Source of the DNA: Dehalococcoidia bacterium
GTDB lineage: Bacteria > Chloroflexota > Dehalococcoidia > SZUA-161
Reading direction: 5' to 3'
Assembly: GCA_011174795.1 (NCBI GenBank)
Contig: DUEY01000008.1
Location: 1 to 46,395 of the forward strand
DNA length: 46,395 nt
The notes under the pieces were generated by a model. The model was not told the origin of the DNA. It did not search any database and saw only the letters and a program-made list of their open reading frames with translations. This document shows positions 26,984 to 42,773 of the stretch, in pieces. Within the stretch, counting starts at the first letter, position 1. Every line of letters begins with the position of its first letter. The position numbers and the translations under genes were made by a program.

Positions 26984-27295
26984 TTACGGCTCTTCTTCCA
27001 ACTCTTCCTCCCCGAATTCCTCATCGCTGTAAATTCCCACCTCTTGGCCTTGATATACTGTTACAATGAAATCATCCCGCGCGATATCTGCCGAAATTAC
27101 CAGTTCTTCGTCAATTTGATCAATGAGATCCTGAATTTCCTCTGACGACATTTTTCCACTTATACACAAAGTGGCATAAGCTATTGAAGGGGTGAAGTGA
27201 AGGTCCACCCTCCCCGCTCGCTCGTCACCGGTTACAATGAGGTAGGCTTCTGAATGTGGGGTGCGGCACTCTCTTTCGAACCTGTATTCTGCCAT
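26984..27295 (-). CDS. Conserved-looking hypothetical protein with acidic C-terminus
   Basis: MAEYRFERECRTPHSEAYLIVTGDERAGRVDLHFTPSIAYATLCISGKMSSEEIQDLIDQIDEELV...EEFGEEELEEEP. Start refined to 27295, with AAGGAGG upstream. Confidence 0.7.
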   Translation of the reverse strand: MAEYRFERECRTPHSEAYLIVTGDERAGRVDLHFTPSIAYATLCISGKMSSEEIQDLIDQIDEELVISADIARDDFIVTVYQGQEVGIYSDEEFGEEELEEEP

Positions 27296-27333
27296 GATGA
27301 ACCTCCTTATAAATAATGACACATTCTCTGTGC

Positions 27334-28608
27334 CTAGGGCCGAACCTGCCCATCTCCCAACACTATCCACTTGTATGAAGTCAACTCTTTAAGGCCCATC
27401 GGGCCTCTGGCGTGGAACTTTTGTGTGCTGATTCCTACCTCTGCCCCTAACCCGAACTGCCCACCGTCGGTGAAGCGGGTGCTGGCATTTACATAGACAC
27501 AGGAAGCATCGACCTCCCTCAGGAAACGCATGCCTGCTGTGTAATTCTCGGTCACGATTGCTTCGGAATGACCAGAGCCATAACGCTCGATGTGTTCCAG
27601 TGCCTCGTCTATGGAGTCGACTATCTTGATGGCAGCAATGAGCGCTAGAAACTCTTTTCCCCAGTCATGTTCAGCGACAGAAGCAAGCTTCAGGGATGGC
27701 AGTGGTTTTAATATCTTCATTGCGCGCTCGTCGCAACGCATTTCTACATTTGCCCTACCCAATTCGGCTGCAATCATAGGCAGGTAGCTTTGTGCTATGT
27801 CAGCATGAATTAATAGAGTATCAAGGGCATTGCATACAGTGGGACGCTGCACCTTGGCGTTATAAGCGATATTTACCGCTTTATCGAGGTCGGCATCACG
27901 GTCAATGTAGGTATGACAGACGCCTATACCACCGCTGACAACGGGCATGGTGGCGTTCTCCGCAACATAGCTAATTAGCTCTGCTCCCCCTCGGGGTATG
28001 ACCATATCGACGGCTTCCCTCATTCGCAGTATCTGGCCTACTAGTGCCCGATCGGTTGATTCGATGAACTGAACAGCCCCTTCGGGAATACCGGACTGGT
28101 ATGCTGCTCTCTGTATGACCTTAGCCAGCGCCAGGTTGGAGTGTGTCGCCTCCTTGCCGCCGCGGAGGACTACAGCGTTGCCTGATTTAAGGCAGAGAAC
28201 TGATATGTCGGCGGTTACATTGGGACGGCTCTCGTAGATAGCACAGATTACTCCAAGAGGAACACGGCGCTTGCCGACTTGAAGGCCGTTGGGCAGGGTA
28301 CGCATGTCGAAAGTCTCTCCTACAGGGTCGGGAAGAGTTGCAACGCTTATAATATCTGAAGAGATCGATTGTAGTCTTTCCGAGGTTAGGAGAAGCCGAT
28401 CGAGCATGGATTCGCTCATGCCTGCCTTTTCGCCCTTGGCGTAGTCCAAGCGGTTGGCTTTTAAAATAGCTTTCTCGTTGGCTATCAGTTCATCTGCAAT
28501 GGAATACAGTGCCCTGTTCTTAACATCGGTAGAGAGATACGCCAGCTTTTTAGAAGCAATTTTTGCTGCTTTTACTTTGACCTCGACCTCAGTTACAGAA
28601 GATTTCAT
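27334..28608 (-). CDS. proA: Gamma-glutamyl phosphate reductase
   Basis: PLGVICAIYESRPNVTADISVLCLKSGNAVVLRGGKEA, VQRPTVCNALDTLLIH, VYVNASTRFTDGGQFGLGAEVGISTQKFHARGPMGL. Confidence 0.97.
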   Translation of the reverse strand: MKSSVTEVEVKVKAAKIASKKLAYLSTDVKNRALYSIADELIANEKAILKANRLDYAKGEKAGMSESMLDRLLLTSERLQSISSDIISVATLPDPVGETFDMRTLPNGLQVGKRRVPLGVICAIYESRPNVTADISVLCLKSGNAVVLRGGKEATHSNLALAKVIQRAAYQSGIPEGAVQFIESTDRALVGQILRMREAVDMVIPRGGAELISYVAENATMPVVSGGIGVCHTYIDRDADLDKAVNIAYNAKVQRPTVCNALDTLLIHADIAQSYLPMIAAELGRANVEMRCDERAMKILKPLPSLKLASVAEHDWGKEFLALIAAIKIVDSIDEALEHIERYGSGHSEAIVTENYTAGMRFLREVDASCVYVNASTRFTDGGQFGLGAEVGISTQKFHARGPMGLKELTSYKWIVLGDGQVRP

Positions 28609-28626
28609 TTCACGGCTCCTCTAGTA

Positions 28627-29739
28627 CTAAAGCATAACCAAGTTATCGCGGTGCACAGCCTCTGCGCCATATTCATATCCTAAACGCTCTGCAATCTTAT
28701 CAGAGTGCGCCCCTTTTATAATGGCAATGTCGTCTGAGCTGTAATTCGAGATGCCGCAGGCGACCTTCTCCCTCTTTGCGCTATCGAGGATATTCACAAT
28801 GTCACCCCGCTCGAATTTACCATTAACCCGGGTGATTCCTGCAGGTAGTAGGCTCTTGTTTTGCTCTCGGAGCGCTGTTGCCGCGCCAGAGTCGATAATT
28901 AGTTGCCCTTTAGATATTCCGCTTAATAGCCAGCGCTTGCGACTTTCCAGCTTAGATGTTGTTGGGTGGAAATATGTACCAATGGGTTCACCATTAGTCA
29001 GTTTAATTATAACTTCAGGCTCACGTCCATCGGCAATTACTACCGCTACACCTGAGGCAGTAGCCAGCTTCGCTGCCTCGACCTTGGTTACCATACCGCC
29101 TGTCCCGCGTTCGGTACGGGTTGCACCGGCAAGACTTTCGATGAATGTATCGATTCTTTCAACCCGTTCGACAAGCCTAGCGTTCGAGTTATGTCGGGGA
29201 TCGGCATCGTAGAGGCCACCGATATCGGTGAGAAGCATTAAAAGGTCGGCATCGGTCAACCCAGCCACCAGAGCGGATAGATTATCATTGTCTCCGAATA
29301 CGGCAGTCTGGAGTTCATCGACGGCGACCACGTCGTTCTCGTTGACGATAGGTATGACACGGAGTTCCAAGAGAGCCAACAAAGTGTTGCGTGCGTTAAG
29401 GTAGCTTATACGGTTGGAGAGATCGTTTCTGGTGAGCAAAGTCTGGGCTATGGTGATTTCGTGCCATCCGAATAGCTGGTCATAAGCATCCATAAGGCGG
29501 CTCTGCCCTACTGCCGCCAGCACCTGCTTGAAGGGTATGTCTTTACGCTCTTTGATAAGCCCCAGGCGTTTCCTGCCAGCGGCGATTGCCCCTGATGAGA
29601 CAACGACTATCTCCATGCCCTGTTTATGCAGCTTGGCTGTTTGCCCAACCAAGGAAGACATTATCTCGAGGTTAAGACAATCGCTCCCTCCGGTGAGGAG
29701 ATTGGTGCCCAGCTTTATTACAATACGGTTATAAGCCAT
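28627..29739 (-). CDS. proB: Glutamate 5-kinase (with PUA domain)
   Basis: RIVIKLGTNLLTGG, VVSSGAIAAGRKRLGL, VNENDVVAVDELQTAVFGDNDNLSALVA, GTGGMVTKVEAAKLA. Confidence 0.97.
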   Translation of the reverse strand: MAYNRIVIKLGTNLLTGGSDCLNLEIMSSLVGQTAKLHKQGMEIVVVSSGAIAAGRKRLGLIKERKDIPFKQVLAAVGQSRLMDAYDQLFGWHEITIAQTLLTRNDLSNRISYLNARNTLLALLELRVIPIVNENDVVAVDELQTAVFGDNDNLSALVAGLTDADLLMLLTDIGGLYDADPRHNSNARLVERVERIDTFIESLAGATRTERGTGGMVTKVEAAKLATASGVAVVIADGREPEVIIKLTNGEPIGTYFHPTTSKLESRKRWLLSGISKGQLIIDSGAATALREQNKSLLPAGITRVNGKFERGDIVNILDSAKREKVACGISNYSSDDIAIIKGAHSDKIAERLGYEYGAEAVHRDNLVML

Positions 29740-29808
29740 AAGAACTTCGCCTTAATTATAGCAGTGAGGGGAAGCTTACAACAATCAGGCAGGTTTGTTA
29801 GGGGGTGA

Positions 29809-31071
29809 TTAAAAATCCTTGGTAAGGGTATCGAGGAACTCGGCATTTGTTGAGGTCTTAGCCAATCTCTCGAGCACCTTTTCCGTTGCCTCGGTGGGAT
29901 TCGGCGAGTTGGCGTTAACCAAGCTGGCCATCCTCCGTACTACCCATATTTGCCTCAGCGCGTTCTCATCGAGGAGCAGTTCCTCCTGTCTCGTGCCACT
30001 ACGCTGAATATCTATAGCGGGGAAAATCCTGCGCTCTGACAGTTTACGATCAAGATGGAGTTCCATGTTGCCGGTGCCTTTGAACTCTTCGTAAATCACC
30101 TCGTCCATTCTACTACCGGTATCTATTAAACACGTGGCGATGACGGTCAGGCTTCCACCCTCCTCTATATTTCTGGCGGAGCCGAAAAATCTCTTCGGTG
30201 AATAGAGTGCGGCCGGGTCGACGCCTCCGGAGAGAGTACGCCCGCTGGAAGGCATCTCCAGATTATAGGCGCGGGTGAGTCTCGTGATGCTATCGAGCAG
30301 GATTACCACGTCTGCCCCGAACTCCACTAATCTCTTGGCGCGCTCCAGTGCTACCTCGGAGACCCGTGTATGTTCTTCGACCGGCTCGTCGAAAGTAGAG
30401 GCTATTACATCGGCTTGTACAGATTTCTTCCAGTCGGTTACCTCCTCCGGACGCTCTCCAATAAGACAGACCATGAGGTGAATGTCATCGTAGTTGGTGG
30501 TGATGGCATTGGCGATGTGCTTCAGCAGCACGGTTTTCCCTGCTTTAGGGGGAGAGACAATCAATCCCCTCTGGCCACGGCCGATAGGAGCTATGATATT
30601 AATGAGCCGGGTGGAAAGATTATTACGGGTAGTCTCCAGGTTGATTATCTTGTTGGGGAAAATAGGCGTTTGTCTGTCGAAGATGGGTCGGTTCTTAGCA
30701 GCCTCCGGGTCGAGATTGTTTACTGTCTCGACGCGAAGCAGGCTATGATACTTCTCACTGTCCTTAGGCAGTCTCACCTGCCCGCTGACCATGTCTCCGG
30801 TGCGCAAGGAGAAGCGGCGTATTTGTGACTGGGAGACATAGATGTCGCTAGAATCATGCCGCAGGTCGGTTTGGCGCAGAAACCCGTACCCATCACCCAT
30901 GATTTCTAAAATGCCGCCTCTGAAGCTGTACCCCTGTTGTTCAGCGTTTGCCTGTAGCAATCGCATAACCAGGTCTTCCTTTTTCAGAGCGCTAACGCTG
31001 GTAATCCCCAGTTCCTTGGCATAGGATAGGAGTTCCTCTCTCGTTTTGGTTTCAAGATCGGTTATATTCAT
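29809..31071 (-). CDS. rho: Transcription termination factor Rho
   Basis: [75 protein letters not shown]. Confidence 0.97.
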   Translation of the reverse strand: MNITDLETKTREELLSYAKELGITSVSALKKEDLVMRLLQANAEQQGYSFRGGILEIMGDGYGFLRQTDLRHDSSDIYVSQSQIRRFSLRTGDMVSGQVRLPKDSEKYHSLLRVETVNNLDPEAAKNRPIFDRQTPIFPNKIINLETTRNNLSTRLINIIAPIGRGQRGLIVSPPKAGKTVLLKHIANAITTNYDDIHLMVCLIGERPEEVTDWKKSVQADVIASTFDEPVEEHTRVSEVALERAKRLVEFGADVVILLDSITRLTRAYNLEMPSSGRTLSGGVDPAALYSPKRFFGSARNIEEGGSLTVIATCLIDTGSRMDEVIYEEFKGTGNMELHLDRKLSERRIFPAIDIQRSGTRQEELLLDENALRQIWVVRRMASLVNANSPNPTEATEKVLERLAKTSTNAEFLDTLTKDF

Positions 31072-31144
31072 AGCACGACTCCGTAATTATATTGCAAATG
31101 TTTTGGGAAAGTTAAGTTTGGTGTTGAATTCGCTGAGCACCGCT

Positions 31145-31798
31145 TTATGACTTCTGGATTCTTTGCCAATCCTCAGCGAAGTGGGATATCCCGATATCAG
31201 TCAGCGGGTGCTTAATCATCAGTGTAAGTACATTATAAGGTATAGTCGCGATATGTGCACCTACCTTCGCAGCCGTAATAACGTGTAACGGGTGACGGAT
31301 ACTGGCAGCAATTACCTGAGTGGTCGTTATATTGTAGTTTTCGAACAATTCAACGATCTCAGCAACAAGCTGCATACCATCATGGCCAATATCATCAAGC
31401 CTGCCCACAAAAGGGCTGACGTAAGTTGCACCAGCGATTGTGCCCAGTAATGCCTGATTAAGGGAGAAGCATAGTGTCAAGTTCGTCCGTATCCCCTCCC
31501 TTGAGAGGACGGATATGGCTTCCAGCCCACTGACTGATACTGGTACTTTTACTACTACATTGGGAGACCAGGAGGAAACCTCTCTCGCCTCCTCAATCAG
31601 GGCATCGGTTTCCAGGCTGAGCACTTCAGCACTGATAGGGCCGTCAATAATGGAGGCGATTTCCTGAATAACCGCCTTCATGTCCGCCCTTTTTTCCTTG
31701 GCTACTAGCGAGGGATTAGTGGTGACTCCGCTAATCACACCTAATTTGACAGCTTGGCGGATTTCATCAATGCTGGCGGTATCGAGGAAGATACGCAT
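31145..31798 (-). CDS. Transaldolase / fructose-6-phosphate aldolase family
   Basis: [76 protein letters not shown]. Confidence 0.93.
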   Translation of the reverse strand: MRIFLDTASIDEIRQAVKLGVISGVTTNPSLVAKEKRADMKAVIQEIASIIDGPISAEVLSLETDALIEEAREVSSWSPNVVVKVPVSVSGLEAISVLSREGIRTNLTLCFSLNQALLGTIAGATYVSPFVGRLDDIGHDGMQLVAEIVELFENYNITTTQVIAASIRHPLHVITAAKVGAHIATIPYNVLTLMIKHPLTDIGISHFAEDWQRIQKS

Positions 31799-31855
31799 TC
31801 AGTGTTATCCCACTATATCATAAGTTGGTGCTTTTGTCTATATATTCAAGTAAGA

Positions 31856-35672
<3,817 letters not shown>

Positions 35673-35681
35673 GAGAAAGTT

Positions 35682-36278
35682 ATGAAGCTGATTATAGGGC
35701 TGGGTAATCCCGGCAAGCTATATCTCAATAACAGGCACAACGTAGGGTTTCGCTGCCTTGAATATTTCGCCCGTAGACACGGCATCTCGCTTAATCAGCG
35801 CAGGGCACGCAGCCAGTTCGGCGTGGGAGAGGTCAGCGGCATAAAGGTTGTCCTGGCTAAACCAAGAACCTTTATGAATCTCAGTGGAGAGGCTGTGGAG
35901 GCACTCATGCGGCGCTACCGCATATCTACAAAAAATTTGCATAACATTATCGTTATTTACGACGACCTCGACCTTCCCCTAGGCAGGATACGTATTCGAG
36001 AGCGGGGAGGCTCGGGAGGTCATAAGGGACTGCAGTCTATTATAGCTCATCTTGGGAGCCAGGACTTTCCCAGGCTCCGTGTCGGCATAGCTCCGCTTGA
36101 GGATGAAGCTCGCCAGAGGCGGGCTCAACCTGATAGAGAAGATACAGTAAAATACGTTCTCAACGATTTTACCGCTGTTGAAAAAGCTGTCCTGCGAAGG
36201 GTCTACCCTGACGTCGCCGACGCTATCTATTGCAGCATCACTGAAAGCATAACGTCGGCAATGAACAGGTATAATTGA
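35682..36278 (+). CDS. pth: Peptidyl-tRNA hydrolase
   Basis: MKLIIGLGNPGKLYLNNRHNVGFRCLEY, PRTFMNLSGEAV, VIYDDLDLPLGRIRIRERGGSGGHKGLQSI. Confidence 0.97.
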   Translation: MKLIIGLGNPGKLYLNNRHNVGFRCLEYFARRHGISLNQRRARSQFGVGEVSGIKVVLAKPRTFMNLSGEAVEALMRRYRISTKNLHNIIVIYDDLDLPLGRIRIRERGGSGGHKGLQSIIAHLGSQDFPRLRVGIAPLEDEARQRRAQPDREDTVKYVLNDFTAVEKAVLRRVYPDVADAIYCSITESITSAMNRYN

Positions 36279-36316
36279 AATTTGCCTTCGAATAAGGCTT
36301 TTGATAAGATTCTGAC

Positions 36317-36342
36317 AGGGCTAGTCAGCTTTGGCTAGCCCT
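36317..36342 (+). terminator. Hairpin between pth and mfd (terminator/attenuator-like)
   Basis: AGGGCTAG (36317-36324) TCAGCTTTGG CTAGCCCT (36335-36342), 8-bp perfect stem, weak T content downstream. Confidence 0.4.
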
Positions 36343-36346
36343 TGAG

Positions 36347-39300
36347 GTGTTTGTGTTGAATCTATCGGGATTGCTTGCTCTGGTTGAAGACATGCCCTCA
36401 TATCGTAAGTTAATCCGTGGCTTGCAGGAAGTGAAGGGTGAAAATAGGGCAGTAGTGCTAGATTCAGCCAAGCCCTACCTGCTGGCCTGCCTGTATCGGT
36501 ACCTCGGCTTTCCTATGCTGGTTATTACCGACAGGTCGGAGCGAGCAAGGCAGCTTTACGATGAGATACCCATCTGGCTTGGTAACGGTGCTCAGGTCAG
36601 GCTTTTCCCCGAGCACGATTCACTACCCTACGAGCGCCTCTCATCAGATTCCTACACGGTCCAGCAGAGGTTGAAGCTGTTGGCTGACCTCAGTGAGGGG
36701 GATGGAAATCTTTTTATTATTACTTCGGCTCATGCCATTATACGGAAGATCGTATCTGCTGCAACCTTTGCTTCATCATGTCACATATTAAGAAAGGGTA
36801 TGCAGATCGACCTAGAGCAGACACTGTCCAGATGGACGAAGCTTGGCTATGAGATGGAGAGCACGGTGGATATACCGGGGACCATGAGCCGACGCGGCGG
36901 GATACTTGATATATATCCGCCGAATAGCGAATTCCCTGTCCGAATCGAGCTTTTCGGGGATGCGGTGGATAGCCTCCGCTTCTTTGATCCGGCAAGCCAG
37001 CGCTCGATAGAGTTAGTGAACCAAGTAACGGTTATTCCAGCCAAAGAGGTGGTTGTATCCAACACGGAATTAGATGATGTTTTTCCGCAACTCGACCTCT
37101 CAACCATGAAACCGGAGGCCAGAGGGAGGGTTGGAGAGGACATGGCGCGTCTTGCTAGCGCTCAATGGTTCGATGGGTTGGATTTTTACGCCTCCCTGTT
37201 TAATGATGGCGTTTTCCTTGATCACCTTTCGCAGCATACCCTGATAGTTCTCGACCAGCCTGATAGTATCGAGGCTGCGGTTGATGATCTGGCTGCTCAG
37301 GCGACTGAGTTGTGCGGCATGCAGGTTGAGCGAGGCGAGTTACCGTACAATTTCCCTGTGCCCTACTTCACTTGGTCGGAGATAGCGGGTAAACTCGAGA
37401 GATTTGAGAGACGGCTGGCTCTGGAGCCATGGGAGCGAGAGAGCCAGCATCATGTTGTAGGCTTTGGTACTGTTACCGGATATGGCGGTCGCGTGGATAT
37501 TTTTCTTAAAGATAACAGGAAGATACTCAAGGATAAACGCCGTGTCATCATAGTCTCCCAGCAGGCAGCGAGGCTGTCTGAACTATTAGAGGAGCAGGAC
37601 ATCATCGCAGCACCAGTCACGGATATCGTCAGTATGCCTCCTCCCGGTTCGATTACTCTGGTTCAGGGCTCGCTAGCTGCAGGCTGGACGGCGGATAGTG
37701 AGGACACGGTTTTTAGCGACATGGAGATCTTCGGCTTCGCTAAAACGAGGCGAATGGTGCCGAAGCACCCGGTGCGCAGAGATACATTTTTCTCCGAGCT
37801 TTCACAGGGCGACTATGTGGTGCATATCGACCATGGCATCGCCAGATTCTCAGGGCTCACGAGGCTCAGCCTGGATAACGGTGAGCGCGAGTACCTGGTC
37901 TTGGATTATGCTGCTGGTGATAGACTCTATGTGCCCAGCGAGCAGGTTGACCGCGTTGGCCGCTACATTGGTCCCGGCGGCTACACTCCATCGTTGAGTA
38001 GACTGGGCACTCAAGAGTGGAGCCGGGCTAAACAGAGGGTTAGGGAGGCAGCAGGCAATTTGGCAAGAGAGCTTCTTGCCATTTACTCGGCACGGGAGGT
38101 CTTAGATGGTTTTGCGTTTTCCCCTGATTCCCCCTGGCAGCAGGAACTCGAGGCATCCTTCCCCTACGTTGAGACACTGGATCAGATGAAGGCGGTGCAG
38201 GAAGTCAAGAAGGATATGGAAAGCAAACGACCTATGGACCGGCTGGTGTGTGGCGATGTGGGATACGGGAAGACCGAGGTTGCCATCCGCGCTGCCTTCA
38301 AAGCAGTTATGGATGGAATGCAGGTGGCGGTACTGGTGCCTACCACTGTCTTAGCACAGCAGCATCTGACTACCTTCAGCGAGCGTCTGGGAGCTTTTCC
38401 CGTCAGGATAGAACTGCTGAGCCGCTTTCGGTCCCAGAGGGAGCAGCAGGAGGTGCTTCAGGGGTTAGCTAACGGCAGCGTCGACATTTGTATCGGTACC
38501 CATCGGCTTGTCCAGAAGGATGTGTCCTTCAAGAATCTGGGGTTGATTATCACCGATGAGGAGCAGCGATTCGGCGTCGCTCACAAGGAGCGGCTCAAAC
38601 AACTCAGAAGAGAGGTCGATGTCCTTACCCTAAGCGCTACTCCTATCCCCCGTACACTCCATATGTCCCTGGTTGGCATCCGTGATATGAGCACCATGGA
38701 AACTCCTCCCGAGGAGCGTTTCCCAATAAAGACCTATGTTTCTTTTTATGACGAGAGGCTGGTCCGTGAGGCTGTATTGCGGGAGCTAGAACGTAACGGC
38801 CAGGTATTCTATGTCCATAATCGGGTACAGCGGATCGGTTGGGTGGCTAGAAAGCTGGAGGAGTTGATACCTGAGGCCAGGATAGGCGTTGCTCACGGAC
38901 AGATGCCTGAGGAGGCGCTCGAGTCGGTAATGCTCGATTTTACCAGGGGCAGGCTTGACCTCCTCCTGTGCAGTACCATTATCGAGTCCGGGCTTGATCT
39001 GCCTAATGTCAATACTCTGATCGTTGATGACGCGGATAGAATGGGACTGACGCAGCTTTATCAGCTTAGAGGCAGGGTGGGGCGTGGAGCAAACCGCGCT
39101 TATGCTTATTTCTTCTATAAAAAGGGCAAACAGCTTACGGATGCAGCCCAGAAGAGGCTCAGGACCATCTTTGAGGCAACTGAACTGGGCGCCGGATTCC
39201 GCATAGCGATGAGGGACCTTGAGATTCGTGGAGCCGGCAATCTCCTCGGTCACGAACAGAGCGGGCACATGGGCGCTGTTGGCTTCGAGCTCTATTGCCG

Positions 39301-39802
39301 CCTCCTGGCGGACGCTGTAGATGAGCTCAAGGCTGGCGGAAAGCAAGAGGCTATTCCTGAACCTTTTCCCACTACCGTAGACCTTCCCCTGCCCGTCTAT
39401 ATACCAGAGGATTACGTGTCCGACCTAAGCACACGCCTTGCCCTCTACATGAGGCTGGCCGGGGTTGGCTCATTGGAACAGGTAGATGAGATGACGCGAG
39501 AGTTTGAAGACAGGTTTGGCTCGCTCCCCTCGCAACTCGAGGACCTGCTCTATATAGTAAGAATTAAAATAATGGGATGCAGGGTCGGCGTTCAAGATAT
39601 CCACTTAGAGAAAGGGCAGGTAGTGGTCAAGCTGGGCCCAGGTACTGAGATAGATAAAGATTACCTTCAAGACTTATTCGGTGATAAACTGAGGATAGGA
39701 CCCACGCAGCTACGGCTGGATGTGAGGCGAGTAGGCAAGGGGTGGCGTAAGGTGCTGGAGCAACTGCTGGAGAGAATAGCCTACTCTACAGGTGGTTCAT
39801 AA
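36347..39802 (+). CDS. mfd: Transcription-repair coupling factor
   Basis: [78 protein letters not shown] start at 36347 or 36353. Confidence 0.97.
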   Translation: MFVLNLSGLLALVEDMPSYRKLIRGLQEVKGENRAVVLDSAKPYLLACLYRYLGFPMLVITDRSERARQLYDEIPIWLGNGAQVRLFPEHDSLPYERLSSDSYTVQQRLKLLADLSEGDGNLFIITSAHAIIRKIVSAATFASSCHILRKGMQIDLEQTLSRWTKLGYEMESTVDIPGTMSRRGGILDIYPPNSEFPVRIELFGDAVDSLRFFDPASQRSIELVNQVTVIPAKEVVVSNTELDDVFPQLDLSTMKPEARGRVGEDMARLASAQWFDGLDFYASLFNDGVFLDHLSQHTLIVLDQPDSIEAAVDDLAAQATELCGMQVERGELPYNFPVPYFTWSEIAGKLERFERRLALEPWERESQHHVVGFGTVTGYGGRVDIFLKDNRKILKDKRRVIIVSQQAARLSELLEEQDIIAAPVTDIVSMPPPGSITLVQGSLAAGWTADSEDTVFSDMEIFGFAKTRRMVPKHPVRRDTFFSELSQGDYVVHIDHGIARFSGLTRLSLDNGEREYLVLDYAAGDRLYVPSEQVDRVGRYIGPGGYTPSLSRLGTQEWSRAKQRVREAAGNLARELLAIYSAREVLDGFAFSPDSPWQQELEASFPYVETLDQMKAVQEVKKDMESKRPMDRLVCGDVGYGKTEVAIRAAFKAVMDGMQVAVLVPTTVLAQQHLTTFSERLGAFPVRIELLSRFRSQREQQEVLQGLANGSVDICIGTHRLVQKDVSFKNLGLIITDEEQRFGVAHKERLKQLRREVDVLTLSATPIPRTLHMSLVGIRDMSTMETPPEERFPIKTYVSFYDERLVREAVLRELERNGQVFYVHNRVQRIGWVARKLEELIPEARIGVAHGQMPEEALESVMLDFTRGRLDLLLCSTIIESGLDLPNVNTLIVDDADRMGLTQLYQLRGRVGRGANRAYAYFFYKKGKQLTDAAQKRLRTIFEATELGAGFRIAMRDLEIRGAGNLLGHEQSGHMGAVGFELYCRLLADAVDELKAGGKQEAIPEPFPTTVDLPLPVYIPEDYVSDLSTRLALYMRLAGVGSLEQVDEMTREFEDRFGSLPSQLEDLLYIVRIKIMGCRVGVQDIHLEKGQVVVKLGPGTEIDKDYLQDLFGDKLRIGPTQLRLDVRRVGKGWRKVLEQLLERIAYSTGGS

Positions 39803-40481
39803 TCTCTCGTAGGCTTCGAATCCGGGGACAGTCGTTTACACCTTCCCAGAAGCCGTCGCGATCGAGCAGCAGAGGCTTTATGCCGGCGGCTCTGGCGCCG
39901 ATTACATCTGCGTAGTACTGGTCTCCCACATGGATCGCCTCAGTTGCACTCACGCCAGCGCGCTCCAGAGCGGTGAGGAATATCGGGGTATGGGGCTTCT
40001 CCGCGTCAACCTCGGATGAGGTCAGTGTGAAGTCTATGTACAGGGTGAGGCCTAGCTCATCGCAGTAGCTATCAAGTCTCCGGCTCAAGTTCGATACCAG
40101 GCCGAGGACTATACCTCGGGCCTTGACCATCTCCAGTGTGGGCAGCACATCGTCGAACAGGACAAGGCTGCGGTCGAGCTGACGTACCCGAGTGAAGATA
40201 CGGAGCGCCAGCTCTCTTGAGATCTCCACTCCCGCTTCTTTGAGCAGGACGGCTTCGTAGTCAGCCCAGAATTCCTGCTCGTCTTTCTTAGGGCGCTTCT
40301 GGATCGGGAAGCGGGCGTTCTCCCTGCTCATAAAATCATCAGCAATCCAATAGCCACGCGGTAGGGCCAAGGGATCTACACTGATACCGAATTCGCGGCA
40401 GGCACTGGCCTGAAGTTCTTCCCGTGGGGGGTCGAATGATGTAAGCGTGCTGTAGAAGTCGAAGAAAACAGCCTTAATCAT
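39786..40481 (-). CDS. HAD superfamily hydrolase
   Basis: MIKAVFFDFYSTLTSF, VLGLVSNLSRRLD, KPHTPIFLTALERAGVSATEAIHVGDQYYADVIGARAAGIKPLLLDRDG. Confidence 0.92.
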   Translation of the reverse strand: MIKAVFFDFYSTLTSFDPPREELQASACREFGISVDPLALPRGYWIADDFMSRENARFPIQKRPKKDEQEFWADYEAVLLKEAGVEISRELALRIFTRVRQLDRSLVLFDDVLPTLEMVKARGIVLGLVSNLSRRLDSYCDELGLTLYIDFTLTSSEVDAEKPHTPIFLTALERAGVSATEAIHVGDQYYADVIGARAAGIKPLLLDRDGFWEGVNDCPRIRSLREIMNHL

Positions 40482-40559
40482 CTCAAAACACACAAGCTCT
40501 TGGATTATGGTAGAATGTAACCAAACAAGTTTATCATAAGCTTACCTTGTGCTGCAAAA

Positions 40560-41945
40560 ATGATAAAAGCAATTCGCGTTTCTCTACTCTTACTTCTTCT
40601 AGTAGCGTCCCTAGCCATTGTCGCGGGAGGGACAGCTGAGCCTTCGTCAAGGATTGATGTACTGCGTGTGGAAGGGGCTATTGTCCCCGCAGTCGCGAGC
40701 TACATCGACCGCGGCATCAGCGAGGCAGAGTCTCATCAGTCCGCAGCCGTGATAATCGAGCTGGATACCCCCGGTGGCTTGCTTTCTACCACACAGGATA
40801 TCGTCGATCGAATCTGGGATGCCGAGGTACCGGTGGTTGTCTATGTAGACCGCTGGGCAGGTTCGGCAGGCACCTTTATCACCCTCGCTTCACATGTAGC
40901 GGCCATGGCTCCGGCCAGCCGTATCGGCGCGGCTTCACCGGTGTCTGTTGACCCTGACGAGGAACTCTCCGATACCCTGGAGAAGAAGATAACCGAAGAC
41001 ACCGCTGCCAGTATCAGAACTCTTGCTCAGTCACGTGGTCGAAATTTGAAGGCGGCGGAGGCTACAGTATTGGAAGCCCTCTCCTTTACTGACCGGGAGG
41101 CACTGGGACTTGAGCCACTTTCAGAGGAACATCAGGAGTTACTGGAGCTGGAGACCCCTTATCTCGACCCACCCCTTGTTGACCTCGGGGCAGCGAACAT
41201 CGATTCCCTCATAGCTCAACTCGACGGAATAACTGTGACATTAACGAGGGGGAATGTAACCATTGTTACCAGGGATTACTTCAAGAACAACATCGAAATG
41301 AGCCTCATCGAGCGGTTTCTCCAGACCATAAGTGACCCAAATATCGCTTACATCCTTCTAGCGCTGGCTACGACCGGGCTCATCCTCGAGCTCATCAATC
41401 CGGGCACTATTCTGCCGGGGGTCGTCGGGGCGATCTCCCTGATACTCGCTTTCTATTCACTCGCTGTGCTGGAAGCATCATGGGCGGGGATATTCTTCAT
41501 TATTCTCGCCTTTGTGCTATTTATCGCCGAGGTATTCACCACAACTTTCGGTATATTAACTTTAGGGGGTATAGCCTCGCTGGTTATGGGCTCCGTGATT
41601 CTATTTGGGGGAGGTCCAGAGTTGTTTCAACTTCATATAAACTGGTGGGTCATTGCACTGGTAGCCATTGTGATTGCTGCCATCTTTATCTTCGTGGTTG
41701 CCGCCATAGTGCGTTCCCAGCGTCGCCGCCCTGCAACCGGAAAGGAGGGGCTGGTCGGCCAGGTAGCTCTGGCCCAGACGGAACTTGACCCAACGGGAAT
41801 GGTTTTTATCGAGGGTGAGCATTGGACAGCGAAATCGGAGGGTGGTAGAATTGAGCCCGGAGAGGAAGTGGTGGTAACGAAGGTCGATGGCCTGAAACTC
41901 TGGGTTGTTAAAAAAGAGCAAGGAGGTTCATCATGGGAGGAGTAG
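40560..41945 (+). CDS. NfeD family membrane-bound ClpP-class serine protease
   Basis: [60 protein letters not shown]-terminal TMs and NfeD OB fold. Confidence 0.93.
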   Translation: MIKAIRVSLLLLLLVASLAIVAGGTAEPSSRIDVLRVEGAIVPAVASYIDRGISEAESHQSAAVIIELDTPGGLLSTTQDIVDRIWDAEVPVVVYVDRWAGSAGTFITLASHVAAMAPASRIGAASPVSVDPDEELSDTLEKKITEDTAASIRTLAQSRGRNLKAAEATVLEALSFTDREALGLEPLSEEHQELLELETPYLDPPLVDLGAANIDSLIAQLDGITVTLTRGNVTIVTRDYFKNNIEMSLIERFLQTISDPNIAYILLALATTGLILELINPGTILPGVVGAISLILAFYSLAVLEASWAGIFFIILAFVLFIAEVFTTTFGILTLGGIASLVMGSVILFGGGPELFQLHINWWVIALVAIVIAAIFIFVVAAIVRSQRRRPATGKEGLVGQVALAQTELDPTGMVFIEGEHWTAKSEGGRIEPGEEVVVTKVDGLKLWVVKKEQGGSSWEE

Positions 41946-42700
41946 TAATCGGTGTAATCGCTGCTGTCTTTGTGATTTTAGTAGTAGCATCTGCGGCAAT
42001 TAAAATCGCCCAGGAATACGAGCGGGGTGTCATCTTTCGTCTGGGGAAGTACACGGGTGTTCGCGGCCCAGGCCTGTATGTCATTATCCCCTTTGTCGAG
42101 CGCAGCGTGAAGGTGGACCTGCGTGTTGTCACCCTAGACATCCCGTCACAGGAGGCTATCACCAAGGATAATGTCACTGTCAAGGTAAATGCAGTGGTCT
42201 ATTTTAGGGTGGTTAAGCCCGAGGATTCCGTGATTAAGGTATATGACCACCGCTATGCCACCTCGCAGATATCCCAGACCACCTTGCGCAGTGTCATTGG
42301 CGAGTCTGAGCTTGACGAGGTGCTGGCAGAGCGAGAAAAGCTTAATCAGACCCTTCAGAAGATAATAGACGACCAGACCGATCCCTGGGGGGTTAAGGTC
42401 AGTGTGGTGGAGATCAAGGAGGTTGAACTCCCGCCCTCGATGATACGCGCCATCGGGGCACAAGCGGAGGCTGAGCGCGAGAGGCGAGCTAAGATAGTTC
42501 ATGCTGAAGGCGAACAACAGGCAGCGGAGAAGCTCGCTGAAGCTGCTAAGGTGATAGCTACTCAGCCGTCTGCGATGCAATTGCGCTATCTCCAGACTCT
42601 GACTACCATAGCCACGGAGCATTCGAGCACGGTAATATTCCCCTTGCCGATGGATATGATAGCCCCGTTCCTTGAAGCAGCGGCCCGGGCGAAGAAATAA
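41933..42700 (+). CDS. SPFH/Band 7 slipin (stomatin-like) protein
   Basis: [71 protein letters not shown]; overlaps nfeD by 13 nt. Confidence 0.96.
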   Translation: MGGVVIGVIAAVFVILVVASAAIKIAQEYERGVIFRLGKYTGVRGPGLYVIIPFVERSVKVDLRVVTLDIPSQEAITKDNVTVKVNAVVYFRVVKPEDSVIKVYDHRYATSQISQTTLRSVIGESELDEVLAEREKLNQTLQKIIDDQTDPWGVKVSVVEIKEVELPPSMIRAIGAQAEAERERRAKIVHAEGEQQAAEKLAEAAKVIATQPSAMQLRYLQTLTTIATEHSSTVIFPLPMDMIAPFLEAAARAKK

Positions 42701-42718
42701 AACTGGAATGGCGGATAG

Positions 42719-42736
42719 CTGGAGCATCTGCTCCAG
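42719..42736. terminator. Perfect inverted repeat between convergent slipin and birA genes
   Basis: CTGGAGCA-TC-TGCTCCAG; no clear T tract. Confidence 0.35.
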
Positions 42737-42773
42737 TCTACCCTGAAAAGGGGAAGGTCGGGGAATCCATTAA

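Noticed and set aside
38786-39346. 186-aa minus-strand ORF within mfd
   Set aside because: Antisense to conserved helicase motifs of mfd; no independent coding evidence.
39806-39830. TTCGAATCC T-loop-like sequence
   Set aside because: It lies in the 3' coding end of the HAD hydrolase and no cloverleaf can be built.
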